Of a stretch of DNA of 64,000 bases, positions 11,226 to 23,520 are shown one piece after another. Position 1 is the stretch's first letter. Each line of letters starts with the position of its first letter. The stretch is taken from positions 6,944,001 through 7,008,000 of the forward strand of contig CM065318.1 in NCBI GenBank assembly GCA_033032175.1, written 5' to 3'. The translations under genes and the position numbers were made by a program. Under the pieces are notes generated by a model, which did no database searches, was not told the DNA's origin, and saw only the letters and a program-made list of their open reading frames with translations. This DNA is from Saturnia japonica (Eukaryota > Arthropoda > Insecta > Lepidoptera > Saturniidae).

Positions 11226-11987
11226 TTATATTAAGTAAATATTTAGGAAAAACATAGCTTAATAACAAATAAAGAAGTCATAATTTTAAAAATAATTTTC
11301 CAAAACAGGCTTTTATCGTTAAAACGAGCTATCATCATTAAATGCGCAAACAAAATTTCGTGTCTGTGCTGCGAACCGTTCAGAAGTGCACTCGTCGAAA
11401 ACCTACCATGAGACCAATGACATTTTTGTGGTATGGCTTCTGTTAAAAATTCTGTTCTGAAACGTCGAACTAGGAATCTAGACATCTTATTATATTTAGT
11501 GAGCAATTCTTATATATATATATATATAGATATATACAGATATTGTATATAATCAAAGAATGGGTGCAGTAACCAGGCTTTGATGCAATTTAAAGTGGAT
11601 AATCAAAATTAAATGTGTTTACAAAACTATATATCTAAGTTGTTGACTATTAAAGAGTTCTTTCGTCTGGAGGCTATCCTGGGTATAGAGTCAGGTCAAG
11701 GTTATCATAAAAATCCATTGTGAGCGGAACTGAATCAACGTGTAAAATTTCAACTTCGTAGGATAAGAGGAAGTGGATAAAATATAACTTGCAAAATTTG
11801 ATTGCAGACTGGCACCTGATAAGTGAAACTAAATAAAAACTTGCAAAGACAGGTCGCTTGGCGACGGCCGACTGATGCTGTTGGCGAGCAAATTCAATTG
11901 TGTTGGTTCACAATTATATTGACAGGCGGGCCTGGGCTTGGGCAACTATAGTCTATCAGAATATTAGAACAATATTTCATGTTGCAG
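11226..11987. other. No gene recognised; TA microsatellite
   Basis: Holds (TA)n at 11511-11528 and a chance ORF at 11243-11506. The end of this span is the putative intron upstream of the candidate exon at 11988. Confidence 0.5.
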
Positions 11988-12199
11988 ATGCGAAGATGGT
12001 GGAGGTGGCGCAGCGACAGGCACGGGTGGACGGGCGGCTTCGCTGCGCCTCGCAAACGGCAGAGTGGCTGCACAGTCGGCGGAACAACTGCCCCACTCGC
12101 CGGCAGACTGCGCCTCTGTGCGCATATCCATCGACAATACTAACACCTGCTGCACTGACTCACTCGTCACAGCACTTGATGACGAGACTTTACTTCTAG
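11988..12199 (+). CDS. Candidate internal exon of an unrecognised host gene
   Basis: This 212-bp block is much more GC-rich than its flanks and stands between a plausible acceptor ('ttcatgttgcag') and donor ('ttctag|gtaata'). One frame (first complete codon TGC at 11989) is open throughout. It starts 'CEDGGGGAATGTGGRAASLR', a low-complexity Gly/Ala segment, and ends 'SIDNTNTCCTDSLVTALDDE', then TLLL. The end looks like ordinary ordered or regulatory protein sequence. It would enter in phase 2 and leave in phase 1, so it needs partner exons outside what I can see. A second frame is also open, up to a TAG at the donor, but its composition is less natural. I do not recognise the protein. The surrounding window would then be its introns. 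Confidence 0.5.
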
Positions 12200-12511
12200 G
12201 TAATAAATCCTTTAATTATTTTCACCTTCATTCATTCTGGCATGTTCTCTAACATTCGCACCAATTGATTTTCAGCAAATTACGGTCGCTTAGACTTTCT
12301 TTAATTATATAAATATTTCATTAGTTATATTGAAATAGGTATTTATATAGTAGCTCGGTAAATTGACGGAACTGTCCCTCATGGTAAGCAGAGAACAATC
12401 CATACACAACGGTGACCATCGAGAAATTACCAGTTGGCAACTGGACTTTAATAAGTAGATAATTACTAGTTGACTTGTATGAATATTTCACATATTATTG
12501 ATATAGAATTG
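12200..12511. other. No feature recognised
   Basis: Follows the candidate donor; AT-rich with no repeat recognised. Confidence 0.4.
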
Positions 12512-12600
12512 AAACAATCTAACAGATGTCACGGTAGTTAAACATATTGTCAATAGATGGCGTCTCATACCTTCGGTCAATAGGGAATATAAGCTTTCAA
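12512..12600 (+). repeat. Rep-N copy 1
   Basis: Shares 'aaacaatctaacag', 'aatagatggcgtc' and 'atagggaatataagctttcaaa'-type blocks, in the same order, with 62098-62262. The second copy has about 75 extra bases between the last two blocks. Element class unknown. Confidence 0.5.
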
Positions 12601-14044
12601 ATGATGTTTGTACCATTCATTTTAATGAATCATTATGGGAGGCATGGTTTTTCGAAAAAACAAACCTTTGAGAATTTGTATATAGAGATTCTTAAATTTT
12701 ATGATGATGATTTATTTTTTATAAATTACTAATTCAAATAATTATGTTTGTCACAATTTCTTTATTCGTTGGACAATTTTTTATATTATTATAGAGATAA
12801 CAAATTAACCAAGTAATCAGAATTAAGTAAGTAATCAGAGGAGTAACTCGATATATTACACGGTTATATTGCCTGGATGTGGAACATTAAGAACTAATAG
12901 CGATATTAATTTGTTTTTTCGTAATTAGGTATGATATGTATTAAAGTAAAAAACTCTACAATATGTATACCGAATATAACGCTTTTGAGAAGTTTTATTA
13001 AATAAAAATATTCAGCCACGCTATAAACATTTCCTTCAAACTAATATAATAGCAGAATACAACGGATTACGAAAAAATATAAAATGGTTTTAGTGGACAA
13101 AAGTTGAGTAAACGGTATAACTTCCTGGTTGTTCATTCTCCTTTTTTGCTTCGTATTATTAAAATGATTCACAAAAAATCCCCGACACTGTTGTAGTCAG
13201 TACAAGCATCGTCAATCTTTCTTTTACTATACAATATTTGCAGAGTATTCAACTCGTGAACGGACCAACGCGTAGATATGAAAATCATTTCCTGGTACAA
13301 TTAAGACGAATGCACATAAAATATACATGGATCCCCCTCTCCATCTAAAAACTCCATGTTAAATATTCAGCAACGTTGCCACCTCCTTCCTACTGGCGCC
13401 AATAAAAACAAATGTAGACAGAAATACCAAATGCGCTCATAAATAACAAAAAATATTTCCTCCGCGGACAACATAATTAGCAAAAATTTCGCTTTAAAAT
13501 CTTGGCAATGTTGCCCAAACGTTGCACAGTTTGTGTCATGTAAAAAATGATTACGTAGGCTGATGAAACAGTAAAATCCAATAACATATAGATTTTGTAC
13601 CTACACAATATTAAAAATAGCTCAGTAATTAATTAATTCACGTGATTCATGTAATTGCGGGTGTAGGTTTCGTTTTATAGACCACGCTATTTTTCAATTT
13701 GCTCTATCTTTGACAACTATACTCATTTAACAAATGACAATCGTCCGAATAGTAGATACATCAACGCTTCCTTAAAGAATGAGATAACTCGAGGACGCGA
13801 ATTTCGACAACAGGAACAAACCATCAAATGATTAACACTGACCACCGAGCTTACAAACAAGGAGAACGATCTTAATGTCTTTTAAATGTCTGAAAATTGT
13901 AACACTAATCCAAGAGCGCGTTAATGTCGCAAATGCCAAAAGTTAAATATATTTATATATTTTTATGAACATATTTTGAGAATTCAACTAAGCATTGCTA
14001 TAATCTCTAAGACAGCAGTAGAATCTATTCTTTATTAAGTACAT
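12601..14044. other. No gene or repeat recognised
   Basis: AT-rich DNA. 13330-13540 is a little less AT-rich, with short motifs such as 'ctggcgccaataaaaac' and 'tcctccgcggac', but no open frame. It could be non-coding functional DNA; the sequence alone does not show it. Confidence 0.45.
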
Positions 14045-14337
14045 ATTATAAATATAACTGATTGACTGACTGACATATCAACGCACAACCCAAAATACTA
14101 GAGTTAAGACCGTGAAAATTTGCATGCGGATATATTTTTCACTGTAGGCGAGCACTAAGTAAGGATTTTTGGAAATTCAACCCATAAGTTTGCGAAAAGG
14201 GGCATGGAATTTTGCATGAAAATACGTCATTTTTGATGATAGATTATGAAAATTGGTATTTAGTAATTCAGTTAGAAAGGGAAAAAAAGATGGGACATTC
14301 AACTATGACGCGGTCGAAGCCGCAGGAAAAGCGCTAG
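14045..14337 (+). mobile_element. Hel-H copy
   Basis: Ends 'gcggtcgaagccgcaggaaa' then 'agcgctag' before T. The body blocks 'gactgactgacatatcaacg', 'agcactaagtaagga' and 'ttcaaccca' recur in part at 34485-34645 and 39240-39330. The 5' end is worn. No ORF. Confidence 0.6.
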
Positions 14338-14727
14338 TATATTATAAAGAGTTTGTTAGATAATTAAGTTAGGTTATTTTATTTTTCTTATAATTATATT
14401 ATTTTTATTTTTCATAACGAAGTTTTTCAAAGATTCGACTTTGTCTGTTGTATTACGGTCTTTTACTCTACCGCTTGTATACACCCAGTTATTGTATACT
14501 TCTTCACCCTATTTTAAATCATTGTTTAGTTTTTTTTTTTTAAATGAAAACACTACTTTGAAAATATATTATTATTGCAATGTAGTAAACAAAGTATAAC
14601 TAGGCACCACGAATCTGACAAATGCGAGCGCAGCTCTACCTTGGCAAATTTATGAAAATAAATAATCTATCCTCTGTTTCCTAGACGCATTTACTGTACA
14701 ATCGTAGATCGTTTATATAAAATTTAG

Positions 14728-14905
14728 GCTCCGTAACATTGACCATGAATGTGGGCCATGTCTTGATCTGTGGAACCGCGGATTCGCGCATGCCGGCACA
14801 GTGGCTTGTCTGACTTCGGCACCAGCGAAGTCGCATCGTGACTCGTGCAGTCCCACGCCGCCCATCCAACCGCGACGACATGCCTCGCGCAACCCCTCAT
14901 ACCAA
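14728..14905 (+). CDS. Weak candidate exon, unrecognised
   Basis: A GC-richer block after 'aaaatttag' and before 'ccaa|gtaaag'. One plus-strand frame is open for 59 codons, starting 'LRNIDHECGPCLDLWNRGF' and ending with a Ser/Pro/Arg-rich 'CSPTPPIQPRRHASRNPSYQ'. Minus-strand frames are open too (14681-14881 and 14713-14916), so base composition alone may explain the lack of stops. Its phase does not fit direct splicing from the candidate exon at 11988-12199: that junction would give a stop within about 24 codons. No domain recognised. Confidence 0.25.
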
Positions 14906-15751
14906 GTAAAGCTCAATAACGCGAACGGATAACGTCTATTGACAAAAATAAAAATAATTTAAATACGCGTGTGTGCAGTGTGACTTATATTGTCTTGTGT
15001 ATTAAATAGTTGGCTCCCGAAAGAAAAATGACGAGAAGGGGATTTTGTCACGTTCGTAGTTAATTTGAGTTTGTGTCAAAGCTTTTTGTGTTGTACTTGT
15101 TTTAATGTTCGGGGTATGTGTTTTGTAATACAAAAACCGAGGACTAACGGGGAGTAGTATTAATGTAAAATTTACAAAAAAAAAAAAACATTTTAAAATG
15201 CTCTAAAAAAAATTGAAAATTCATATTTTCAGTTACAATTATTTATGTTTACCACAAAAGTTTACATAAATTAAATGTACATAAATGGATCAAGAATCGC
15301 TTTAACAAATGAAAAGAATTGGTTTGACGTTATTTCTTACCGTAATAATGTTTGAGATTTGCGTGTTTGAGCTAATAATGTGAAATAGCTGTGAAAATTT
15401 TCAATACAGTTAAATTGCGAAGTTTATTTGTAAGTGTGCATTACAATGTGGGTGTTTAAGTAATAGTAGGAATCAATCCGTTTGAATGATGTTTTCAATC
15501 TTAAACTTTAAAGAACAATTAATATCAATCAATCCACATGAAGTCAATAAATTTTATTGAAAAAAAAAACGTAACGAAGAAAACAAAAACTTTCAAATGA
15601 AAAATTCAATTTTCTGGATTCAACTGGAAATATTATAAATAGGTATATTTTCAGTTATATCTTTTATAAATATTATTCAATAATACAATATATATTCAAT
15701 TTAGATTTCTGATGTACATACCTACCTAAATTAGTTGTTGTATAATGTATA
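14906..15751. other. No feature recognised
   Basis: AT-rich DNA with A runs at 15177-15189 and 15560-15569. Confidence 0.5.
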
Positions 15752-16092
15752 TCTATAGAAATAAAAATGAAATGATGTTCTTTAGTATGCGCATCACATT
15801 AGAACGGCTGGACCAATTTAGGTAATGTTTTTTTTAATATTAGTATTACTCCAAGTAAGGGTTTGAGGAGAAAAAAATGGGAAAAGTTATCCGGAAAATG
15901 GGAAATTTTTGAAAGAAATATTTTTCCATTGAAATGTTTAATTAACTCAATATTTGAACTATTGTTGTGCGTAATTATTATTTTGTTTTGTTCGTTATGG
16001 TTCTTTAAAAGTTTTCGGGAAAAGAAATTTAGAATAGGTTGCGAGTTATTGATTATAGGAAATGGGATAAAAACGTCTACCTGGGCATCTAA
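15752..16092 (+). mobile_element. Hel-G copy 2
   Basis: Starts TC after A ('tctatagaaataaaaatg') and shares 'cacattagaacggctggacc', 'ttttgttttgttcgttatgg' and 'gcgagttattgattatagga' with 10692-11042. The 3' terminus is worn to CTAA at 16089-16092. The 102-codon ORF that starts inside it is not conserved in the other copies. Confidence 0.65.
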
Positions 16093-16379
16093 GAGAGCAG
16101 AAGATTTTTTGTCGATGTTATTAATGACGCGAGTAGGTATAAAGTTAGTAGTTTGTTCAAGTACTTATTAGCTCTTATTAAGTGATGGCAAGTATTAACA
16201 ACGATTGAATCGCCAGTTTCATTCAAAAATTTATTATTCTTATAATTTTTTATACTAAAATGGTTTTAAATACAATAACTATAATAATAATCTTAGAGTA
16301 ATATTTATGGTTTATGTATAACTAGCAACCACCAGAAACTTCATTTGCATTAATTACAATATAAAATTTAATACAAGAC

Positions 16380-16560
16380 AATTTTTAACAAAAAAGAAAT
16401 CCATCTTCAATGATTTTGAAGAGATTTCCGGTGTATCTACGAAGTTGAAGGTGCATAGCAATAAAATTAAAAATCATCCAAATAGGTTTATAAATAAAGA
16501 AGTTACGGCTGAACATACATTCTGCGTCTTTTTTTGAAGCCGATTAAAAAATAAAATTAG
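16380..16560 (-). repeat. Rep-K copy
   Basis: Shares with 35872-36085 (-), 40680-40870 (+) and 49780-49985 (+) the block 'ttaacaaaaaagaaa.c...cttcaa', 'tatctacgaagttgaaggtgc' and 'catccaaataggtttataaa' (minus-sense relative to the 40-kb copy). The end 'tttttttgaagccgattaaa' is also shared. Class unknown. Confidence 0.6.
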
Positions 16561-17611
16561 TCTATATCACTTCGGGAAAGAAAGAAAGAATTTTTAAAAT
16601 TGGATTAGTCGTTCCAGATATTACTTTCTACTATCCAAAACTTTACATAATAATAGAAAAAAATCCAGTTATATTTGATACTAAAATGCTAAACCTGTAT
16701 GTAAAGGATATTTAATGAGTTACAAATACTTTTCACGGAGCGTCTCACGCGCTAAACTGTAAACAATTCTTTTTTACATCTTAAAGCTTTACCATACGTG
16801 ATACGTAACAAATCAGTATGTCGTTGAACCTAGTCTAGAACAAATTTACAGTATACGGTATATGTTATACTATCCCATTGCTAGATAAGCGGTGCCGGGT
16901 GCTCTACGCCTTTCAATATATCTAAAACACAATATAGACGTCAGATACTAGTATGTGATTGTACTAAAGCCGTATTGTTTACTATTAGAAGTAAATATCT
17001 GAATCTATACTTAATAATAAAAGAGTCGAAATATGTACATTGAAGATATTTGAGAAAAAATTATAAGGGGGAGTTAGAATCATGAACAGAACATATTTCG
17101 ATAGTTTTTAAAAATGTTGTCCGTCTGTGTGTTTGTCAGGTATGGCCGAATTTTATCTATACATAATTTTCAGTAAAATCAATAAAAGGAAACGTAAGTA
17201 TTTTTATTTTCCAGCAGTAATGAATACTGTTGTGTAGATGGCGCTGTATGGCTTGGTTTAAATTATACCTAAATTGGTTTGATATTTACTGTCAGACTTA
17301 TCTGTAAACACGTATGTTAATAATCTAAGAATGGGGTTTTATTAATTTTTTTTAATATTTTTAGATTTATTTTAATGATATTTTCAAATATTTAAATAAG
17401 TAAGAATATTTATTCTAAGTAGATTTCTACGATACATGTATTGTTTGGTGTTTTTGCGTAAGTATGATTTTTAATTACACTATAGACTTACTTTAAAGCG
17501 TTATTATTCAGTGAAAAGTAGCGGCTTATAAAAATAAAGTTATTAAATTAACTTGTTCGTACAGGATTGCAAAAATGAATATTTTTGTATTTTATATATA
17601 AATGTATATAT
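16561..17611. other. No gene recognised
   Basis: AT-rich DNA; 17100-17140 ('gtccgtctgtgtgtttgtcag') has the look of a repeat-derived stretch but no second copy was found here. Confidence 0.4.
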
Positions 17612-17845
17612 ACTATCACACCTGTGTTCCCCGAAGGAGTTAGGCAGAGGTGTACTAATGTACACTCACAATTCACGGGTTATGTTTTTAGGTCCCATGT
17701 AATAGTGAGCGAGCCTGTTGCAATAAATCAGGTTGAAAGCCAAACTCTAACCTGTTACTGAGAATTTCATAGAAAACCCCAATAACACATTGCTCGACCT
17801 GGGAATATATCCCAGGACCTCGAGCATAGCATTCAGTCTTTATGT
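17612..17845 (-). mobile_element. SINE-1 copy, worn
   Basis: On the minus strand this aligns with the SINE-1 copy at 37848-38110: 'cgaggtcctggga', 'cccaggtcgagcaa', 'attggggttttctatgaaat', 'ttacatgggacctaaaaaca', 'gtacattagtacacctctgc'. The tRNA-like B box is destroyed ('gatatattccc' in place of 'gttcgaatccc') and the A-box region is no longer readable. Confidence 0.75.
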
Positions 17846-18819
17846 TTTTTAGATAATATCAGTATGATTGATAAACTGTGATATCGGTTAACATTTAAAA
17901 TGATTTTAGTTTGGATTATCAAACCTTAATACGGGTCAAATACCGTAGTGTGAGATTAAAATGAGGTAAGGTTTTTATTTAGTTGCTGTTTTTCATTCAC
18001 GAAATAAACCACTTGAATGAAGTCGCAGCAACAGCTAGTAATTAATATAACTCATGATTTTAAAGTAATTTTCAATATAAAAGTTGTAAATTTAATTAAG
18101 TAAATAAATAAATATCTATTATCAACAACAATATTTAAAGATACAGATATTTTGAAAGAGGTTTTTGTCCAATAATGAGACTACATATTATTGATAATCA
18201 AACGAACCTACCTTATACGTGAAGTTCGATTATAATTGTGTGATATGCATCGTTCAAGGATTACGATCCCACCCTGACTCAATATTAATCTTATAAGAAA
18301 GATTTCCCTGATTAATGAGAAATAACAACACTCTAAACTTAATGAGAGGTAGGGATGGCGCTGCGTGCGAGATGCGTGGTGGGCTGCGTTTTACTTTTTG
18401 TTTTGGGCTCTGAATTTCGTGGTTATTTGAGATCCGAGGCGTTGCTACAATAAGTTTAATCCGAAGAACGATGCATTAAACACAATTATTATTATTAATA
18501 CGTCGACTACAATGGTGATTATTACCCCATCCATAACCTTAAAAAATTACCATTGGTGATTAATATAATATTTACAATTAGGTAGCTATTGTTATTATTG
18601 TGATCCAACTTATTTAATCTCACAGATGGTTTTGTATGCTTTTCAATAAGATTACAAAACATTTTTTATTTAAACGTATTTCTTTTCATTGAGTAAATAG
18701 CTTCCCGTTAATTTATGCAAAGCTAAAACAATTGACCATTGAAACAATAAAATAACTGTTTGGTCATTTGTTTTACCTAAAATAAAATATAATACAAAAT
18801 AATAATTTACTGTTTTTCT
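17846..18819. other. No feature recognised
   Basis: AT-rich DNA; a small GC-richer stretch at 18350-18400 has no open frame. Confidence 0.45.
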
Positions 18820-19135
18820 ATATATATACAACAAAGGTGGCAAACAGGCATACGACCAGCCTAATGGTAAGCGGTTACTGTAGCTTATTGGCGCTTGTAA
18901 CATCATAGCATTAATACCCACTGGCGTATTACCGACCTTGAACCCTCTACCTCAAAGATCTCTGGAAACCCTACTCACGGCTGGAACCCAACACTAGATT
19001 ATTTGGCTGCGTATTCCATCAAACGGACGGCCCTAAATAGAGAAAAATCTCCAATGAAATTTCTCTGTGCTCTACCTCTCTTTGAACCCCGCCCCCTTCC
19101 CCAAGGAGCACCGTAATTTGGTCCCCTCCCCTTTT
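18820..19135 (+). repeat. Rep-F copy 1 with tandem-unit permutation
   Basis: Begins 'ggtggcaaacaggcatacga', 'cctaatggtaagcggtta', then 'ctctggaaaccctactc', 'ggttatttggctg'-like and 'atagagaaaaatctccaatg' blocks, ending 'ccccttccccaaggagca'. The same blocks occur in another cyclic order at 23995-24250 and 27390-27595, which implies a tandem unit of about 170 bp. Confidence 0.6.
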
Positions 19136-19910
19136 TTACGTGCCGTAAATTTCAACTTAGTAAAATGCATAATATATGAAATTTTCCAAGATATTATTAT
19201 ATACTCTACCAAATATTACACGCATATTACGATATTAACTTTAGTACGGCAAACCTCGAACTGATAAAAAAATAATTAAAACAGTAGTACTTAATCATGC
19301 TAATGAAAAATAATTTACAACCTTCTTCAGTTAAGTTTTCTGTTTATAGATGTTCTAAAAGCAGCAATCAACGTACTCGTAAATTACGTACAACACTTGA
19401 ATAGCTACAGCATATTACGATATATTTTTCCCGAAAACTCTTTACAGACTCAGTATCATCGAAAAGTTTGGAATAAAAAATCTTATCCTAGTAAGAGTTA
19501 AATTTATTTATTAGGTCAGTAATATTCAAAGTTTTTTTTGCAATTACTTGTCCTTTGTTCGTGTCCATGTAGATTATAGTTATGCTTTTTATTTTAAAAT
19601 TTTTTTTGTTTAACATAATTATGTAGTTTTATATTATCCCTGCAGTTCCCATAATAAGTATTATGTATAAATTTGTGACTGTTTTGTGTTGTGTCAATGT
19701 ATCTTTTCTATGGGTTATTCTACATTACACTGAACATTTGGCAACTAAATTCTATAACGTGTATTTGTCACACTTGACATTGGCGAAATTGCCTACATAG
19801 GCAGAAAACAAAATAAAAATAAAATATTTCTACCCATAATATAATATATTTTCTAATATCTAAAACAAAATTTTCTTTAAAGAATGTTATATATTACTGT
19901 ATTAAATAAA
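19136..19910. other. No feature recognised
   Basis: AT-rich DNA. Confidence 0.45.
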
Positions 19911-20171
19911 TCTATATCAATAAAATGACCGAGGTTAACCGCTGCGCGCGCATATCACGCAATAACTACCGGATAGATTTTGATCTTTGTTTTGTTTTAC
20001 ACCTTAGATACTTGGTCCTAATCTAAAAAAACATATAACGATTTAAGTTTTAACGTTATTTAAGTTTTAAATAAGCACTATGCGTTCAGCGATGTCTTTT
20101 CTTGTCGTGCAGAAGTGGAGATTATAATATTAATATAGATTAACAAGAACGAAGCCATGGGAAGTTGCTAG
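19911..20171 (+). mobile_element. Hel-I, complete 261-bp copy
   Basis: Starts 'a|tctatatcaataaaatgacc' and ends 'gaagccatgggaagttgctag|t'. The internal block 'gcgttcagcgatgtcttttc' recurs at 24405-24425 in a second copy. No ORF. Confidence 0.7.
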
Positions 20172-20686
20172 TAGTAAATAAAATAGAATACAATTTATTA
20201 ATATATACACGTAGATTACAATGGTTATGATAAAATACTAGGATACTATGACATCCAGGATATTATGAGAGAAAAGTTTAAACCCATTCATGTAGGTATT
20301 ATAAAACCTATATCATTGTAAAACCAACTCCAACCGGTTACCTCGTTTTATTCAATAGGTCATACTACGGTTATTTGCGTAATTGTTATATTTACTACAA
20401 TTATGACGTTTTTGATATACATGTAACAGTTTATATACATGTCGACCTCCAAGCTTGAAGCTGAGAAGCGACAATAATAAGCAATAAGAAGCGGAATCTC
20501 CGATGACACCACTTACATGATACGTTAGCTCAATTGCTATAATCCATAACACCACGTCCTGGTATCCGTTACATCTACTAAACACTAGAGATGGGAGACT
20601 TATTACATACATATATGATGCATTAGTCAGGCAACAAAACTGAATCTTCAGTAAATTGGTCAAAAAATACACCGGTCAAGAATATC
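20172..20686. other. No gene recognised
   Basis: A 106-codon minus-strand ORF (20352-20672) is present but has no domain character and an L/Y/S-rich composition typical of chance in AT-rich DNA. Confidence 0.45.
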
Positions 20687-20905
20687 CTAACCATGACAAT
20701 GTCTTCTATTTGAAAGGATGATTATTATCAAAATATGAGGCGTAAATGAAGTAATTAATATATACATATTACTAGCAGGGCTAACGTTCTTCTGCTCACT
20801 CCAGTAGGTAATGGCATGACCACAGCACGCGCCACCCATCGGCTCTAAAATATCTATAAACCATCGTTTTGATAAAACAAATATATTACGTAAATATGAG
20901 CTCAA
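20687..20905 (-). mobile_element. Hel-G copy 3, 5'-truncated
   Basis: The plus strand shows 'a|ctagcagggctaacgttctt' at 20771-20790, the reverse complement of the Hel-G 3' end. 'gcatgaccacagcacgcgcc' matches the Hel-G 'ggcgcctgtgggcgagt' region in reverse. The 5' half is missing. Confidence 0.5.
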
Positions 20906-21526
20906 TCAATCAAGCTGTTATAGAATCACTAATAGACGCACACACCATTTTTATATGTTATAAGATAATGAATTTTTTAGTAGCTTTATACAACGTTAAC
21001 ATCTATATAATATAACCCCCTATCCTTCCCTCTTAGAGGATGAATTTAAAAACACACTACTTACACTACTAACTACATACTAAATTTCTTTGCAAAATTT
21101 CATGGTTCTAGACTCACCGGCTATGGCTATTCGTTGTCTGTTCATTTTGGTATAGATTGCACATAATTTTTAATCAGTGGTAACATTTTTCACATTCTGT
21201 ATAACTCCGGTTTATGTATAATCACGATCTTCTTCGATGAGACGTGATGATAACATAAATTAATGAGGCTGATTTTCAAAGTATGTAAATATCTATTCAG
21301 CCGATCAGTGTATATAAAAATGGTTATAAATAAAACCTTCTCTTGTTTGTTAATTACGATAAAATTTTAGATCAAGCACTAGAGAAAAACGTCGCCTTTG
21401 TGAATTAAGTGCCAAGTGTATCGAAACAGAAGTTAGAATTATTGAAATTAACTTTTTTTAAAGATTTATCCCAAAGAAACCTTTAAACATCATATGTTAT
21501 AGTTACATACATGATAATTAATACCT
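20906..21526. other. No gene recognised
   Basis: Includes a worn repeat piece at 21015-21130 ('tcttagaggatgaatttaaa', 'tttctttgcaaaatttcatg', 'tctagactcaccggct') that resembles 53420-53530. Confidence 0.4.
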
Positions 21527-21724
21527 AATATTATGAATGCGAAAGTTTGAATGTTTGTTACTTAAATAATGCAAAAACGGCTAGACGGATTTGGATGAAA
21601 TTTGGCACACATAAAGTTTATAGTCTTGATTAACACATTTTTATCCCGGTAAATGACATATTTTTCATTACCCTCTGGACCCAATTTTCGTATCCAACCG
21701 GACGAAGTCGCGGGCAGAAGCTAG
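21527..21724 (+). mobile_element. Hel-J copy
   Basis: Contains 'aatgcgaaagtttgaatgtt', 'aacggctagacggatttgga', 'tgaaatttggcacaca' and ends 'gacgaagtcgcgggcagaag' + CTAG before T. The TC end has decayed. About 200 bp and no ORF. Confidence 0.6.
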
Positions 21725-21726
21725 TA

Positions 21727-22544
21727 CGCAGATAAATTGTAAGTCGTCCATTAAATTTAATTTCAAAATAAACGAATAATTTTATATAATTTCCCATCAC
21801 TAACTAATTAAAACTTGTAGTTGTAGAAATAGAGATACATTTACCATACTGTAGTATGTTGTAGATATACATTTATCATACTCCGTCACGTGTCAAGACG
21901 TTGTCCGATTAATTCATGTTTATTAAACAAATTAACAATAATAGCGTCGCATTAAATAGATGAACTAATTGCAACTACCGCGGCCGTGACAATTATCAAC
22001 ATTTCGCAATCTATATTCGGAAAGGTTAATCATTTAGCGTTTAAAACCATATCGAATTTGATGTTTAATTTAGAATCCAGATTTGTTTTTTTTTTCACAA
22101 GAATTATTTGTGGGCAAAATTTCTTTAAAAAAGTAGAAAACTATATTTCCCATCTTCGGTCGACATTCTAAACACACAATAAGTGTAACAAAAAAAAGTA
22201 CCAAAGAAAAAAAAGGCTGGATAAAAAAGATATCTATCTGGGTAAGATAAACCGAACGGGCTTTGTTGAAGACAAAGGGCCTACAGGAAGTGAAAGATTT
22301 TAACATTGTAACCTTGTAGCAGATGCTACAAGTGTAAGAGGTCGCCAGATTGTCTGGCGTCGATTGAATCAGGTTCGTCGACACAAGGTTAAGATGCAAC
22401 CATATAAATACCTTATTCATAATTTATTATCTGAAGGTGTACATTTTACATCTTTATTATCAATAATATTATAAGTACATAAAATATCATTTATTATTAT
22501 TAAAAAAATATAACATCATAACTGAACTGACTTCACTGAATTGA
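21727..22544. other. No gene recognised
   Basis: Holds a 116-codon minus ORF (22070-22420) of low-complexity composition. 22255-22390 ('gggctttgttgaagacaaag') looks repeat-like but has no second copy here. Confidence 0.4.
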
Positions 22545-22848
22545 TCTAGAGGTTGTTTGTTTCTTTGAAAGCGATAATCTCTGAAAGTACCGATCAGATT
22601 AGAAAAAATATTTTTGCATTGTATTGCCTATTTATTGGTGGAAATGGAGATTGAAGGTTATATAACTTCAAACCACGACCTTAAGGAGCGTATAACCATA
22701 AACGTCAACCATCTGGTAAGCTGTAAACTGTAGAAGAGTATATAGATAGGCAACGGGTGCGTTGGAGGGGTGCGGGCGGCGAGGCGGCACGATGTAAAAC
22801 TTGTTAGTCGAATAAATTTAAGACGGGTGAAACCGTGGGGCACAAATA
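22545..22848 (+). mobile_element. Hel-A copy, worn
   Basis: Aligns in order with Hel-A: 'gtttgtttctttgaaa', 'cctatttattggtggaa', 'aaggagcg', 'aaacgtcaaccatctgg', 'cgaataaatttaagacgggt', 'accgtggggcac'. The terminal CTAG is worn to ATAG at about 22847. Confidence 0.65.
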
Positions 22849-23083
22849 GTTATTTTATAAGTACAGAATCACGTAATGATCTTTTTACGACTATTGAGGA
22901 TGTAATAATATGTATTTGCTCACCCGGTAACTAAATAAATGCTTTAAGTTTTCGAAACATCGACAAAACAATAAGAATAAGAATCGAAATTGGGTTTTAA
23001 TTTATTTTACAAGCTCGCAACTGTAATTCCATTGAATGTAAAAAATAAGTAATATCTGGGAAGCATATAAAATTAATATAATA

Positions 23084-23520
23084 CTAGCTGCGCCCGCGGC
23101 TCCTCTCGCGTGGACTACAAAATGAAGTCGTCTATCGAGCGCACATGCGAGTTGTATTCTCCTTGCTCCCACCTAAAATGCTTATTGTGGGTAATCCTTA
23201 AAAGATAGACATATGCTATCGCAAACTTTTTTGTAAGTGTTTTTGAGATTTACAGTTATGTAGTGTACATTACTTTGATATACGTCTTATTACCTCTACT
23301 CAGCGCGAGCCATTTAAACACCCAAAAACGTCTTTATTTCCGAATTGATTCACCATTATCGTTACTGCTTATTTCTTTTTTGTATATATTTTATAACTTC
23401 TTTATTGGGGCTATGAGTTACAAAATACAATGTAAATCGGATGTGGTTTTCTTGTGATAAGAACATAAATTTCATAAACGGACAGACAGACAGGGAGACG
23501 CTGAGTTTTATACTTAGGTC
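23084..23520 (-). mobile_element. Hel-D copy 1
   Basis: The plus strand opens 'a|ctagctgcgcccgcggctcc' and 'tcgcgtggactac', and shares 'cagcgcgagccatttaa', 'cgaattgattcaccat' with 31237-31670. The far end carries 'cggacagacagacaggg'. The 64-codon ORF inside is not conserved. Confidence 0.6.

Noticed and set aside
20352..20672. 106-codon minus ORF
   Set aside because: No domain or repeat-protein resemblance; hydrophobic residues are scattered, not arranged in clear membrane segments.
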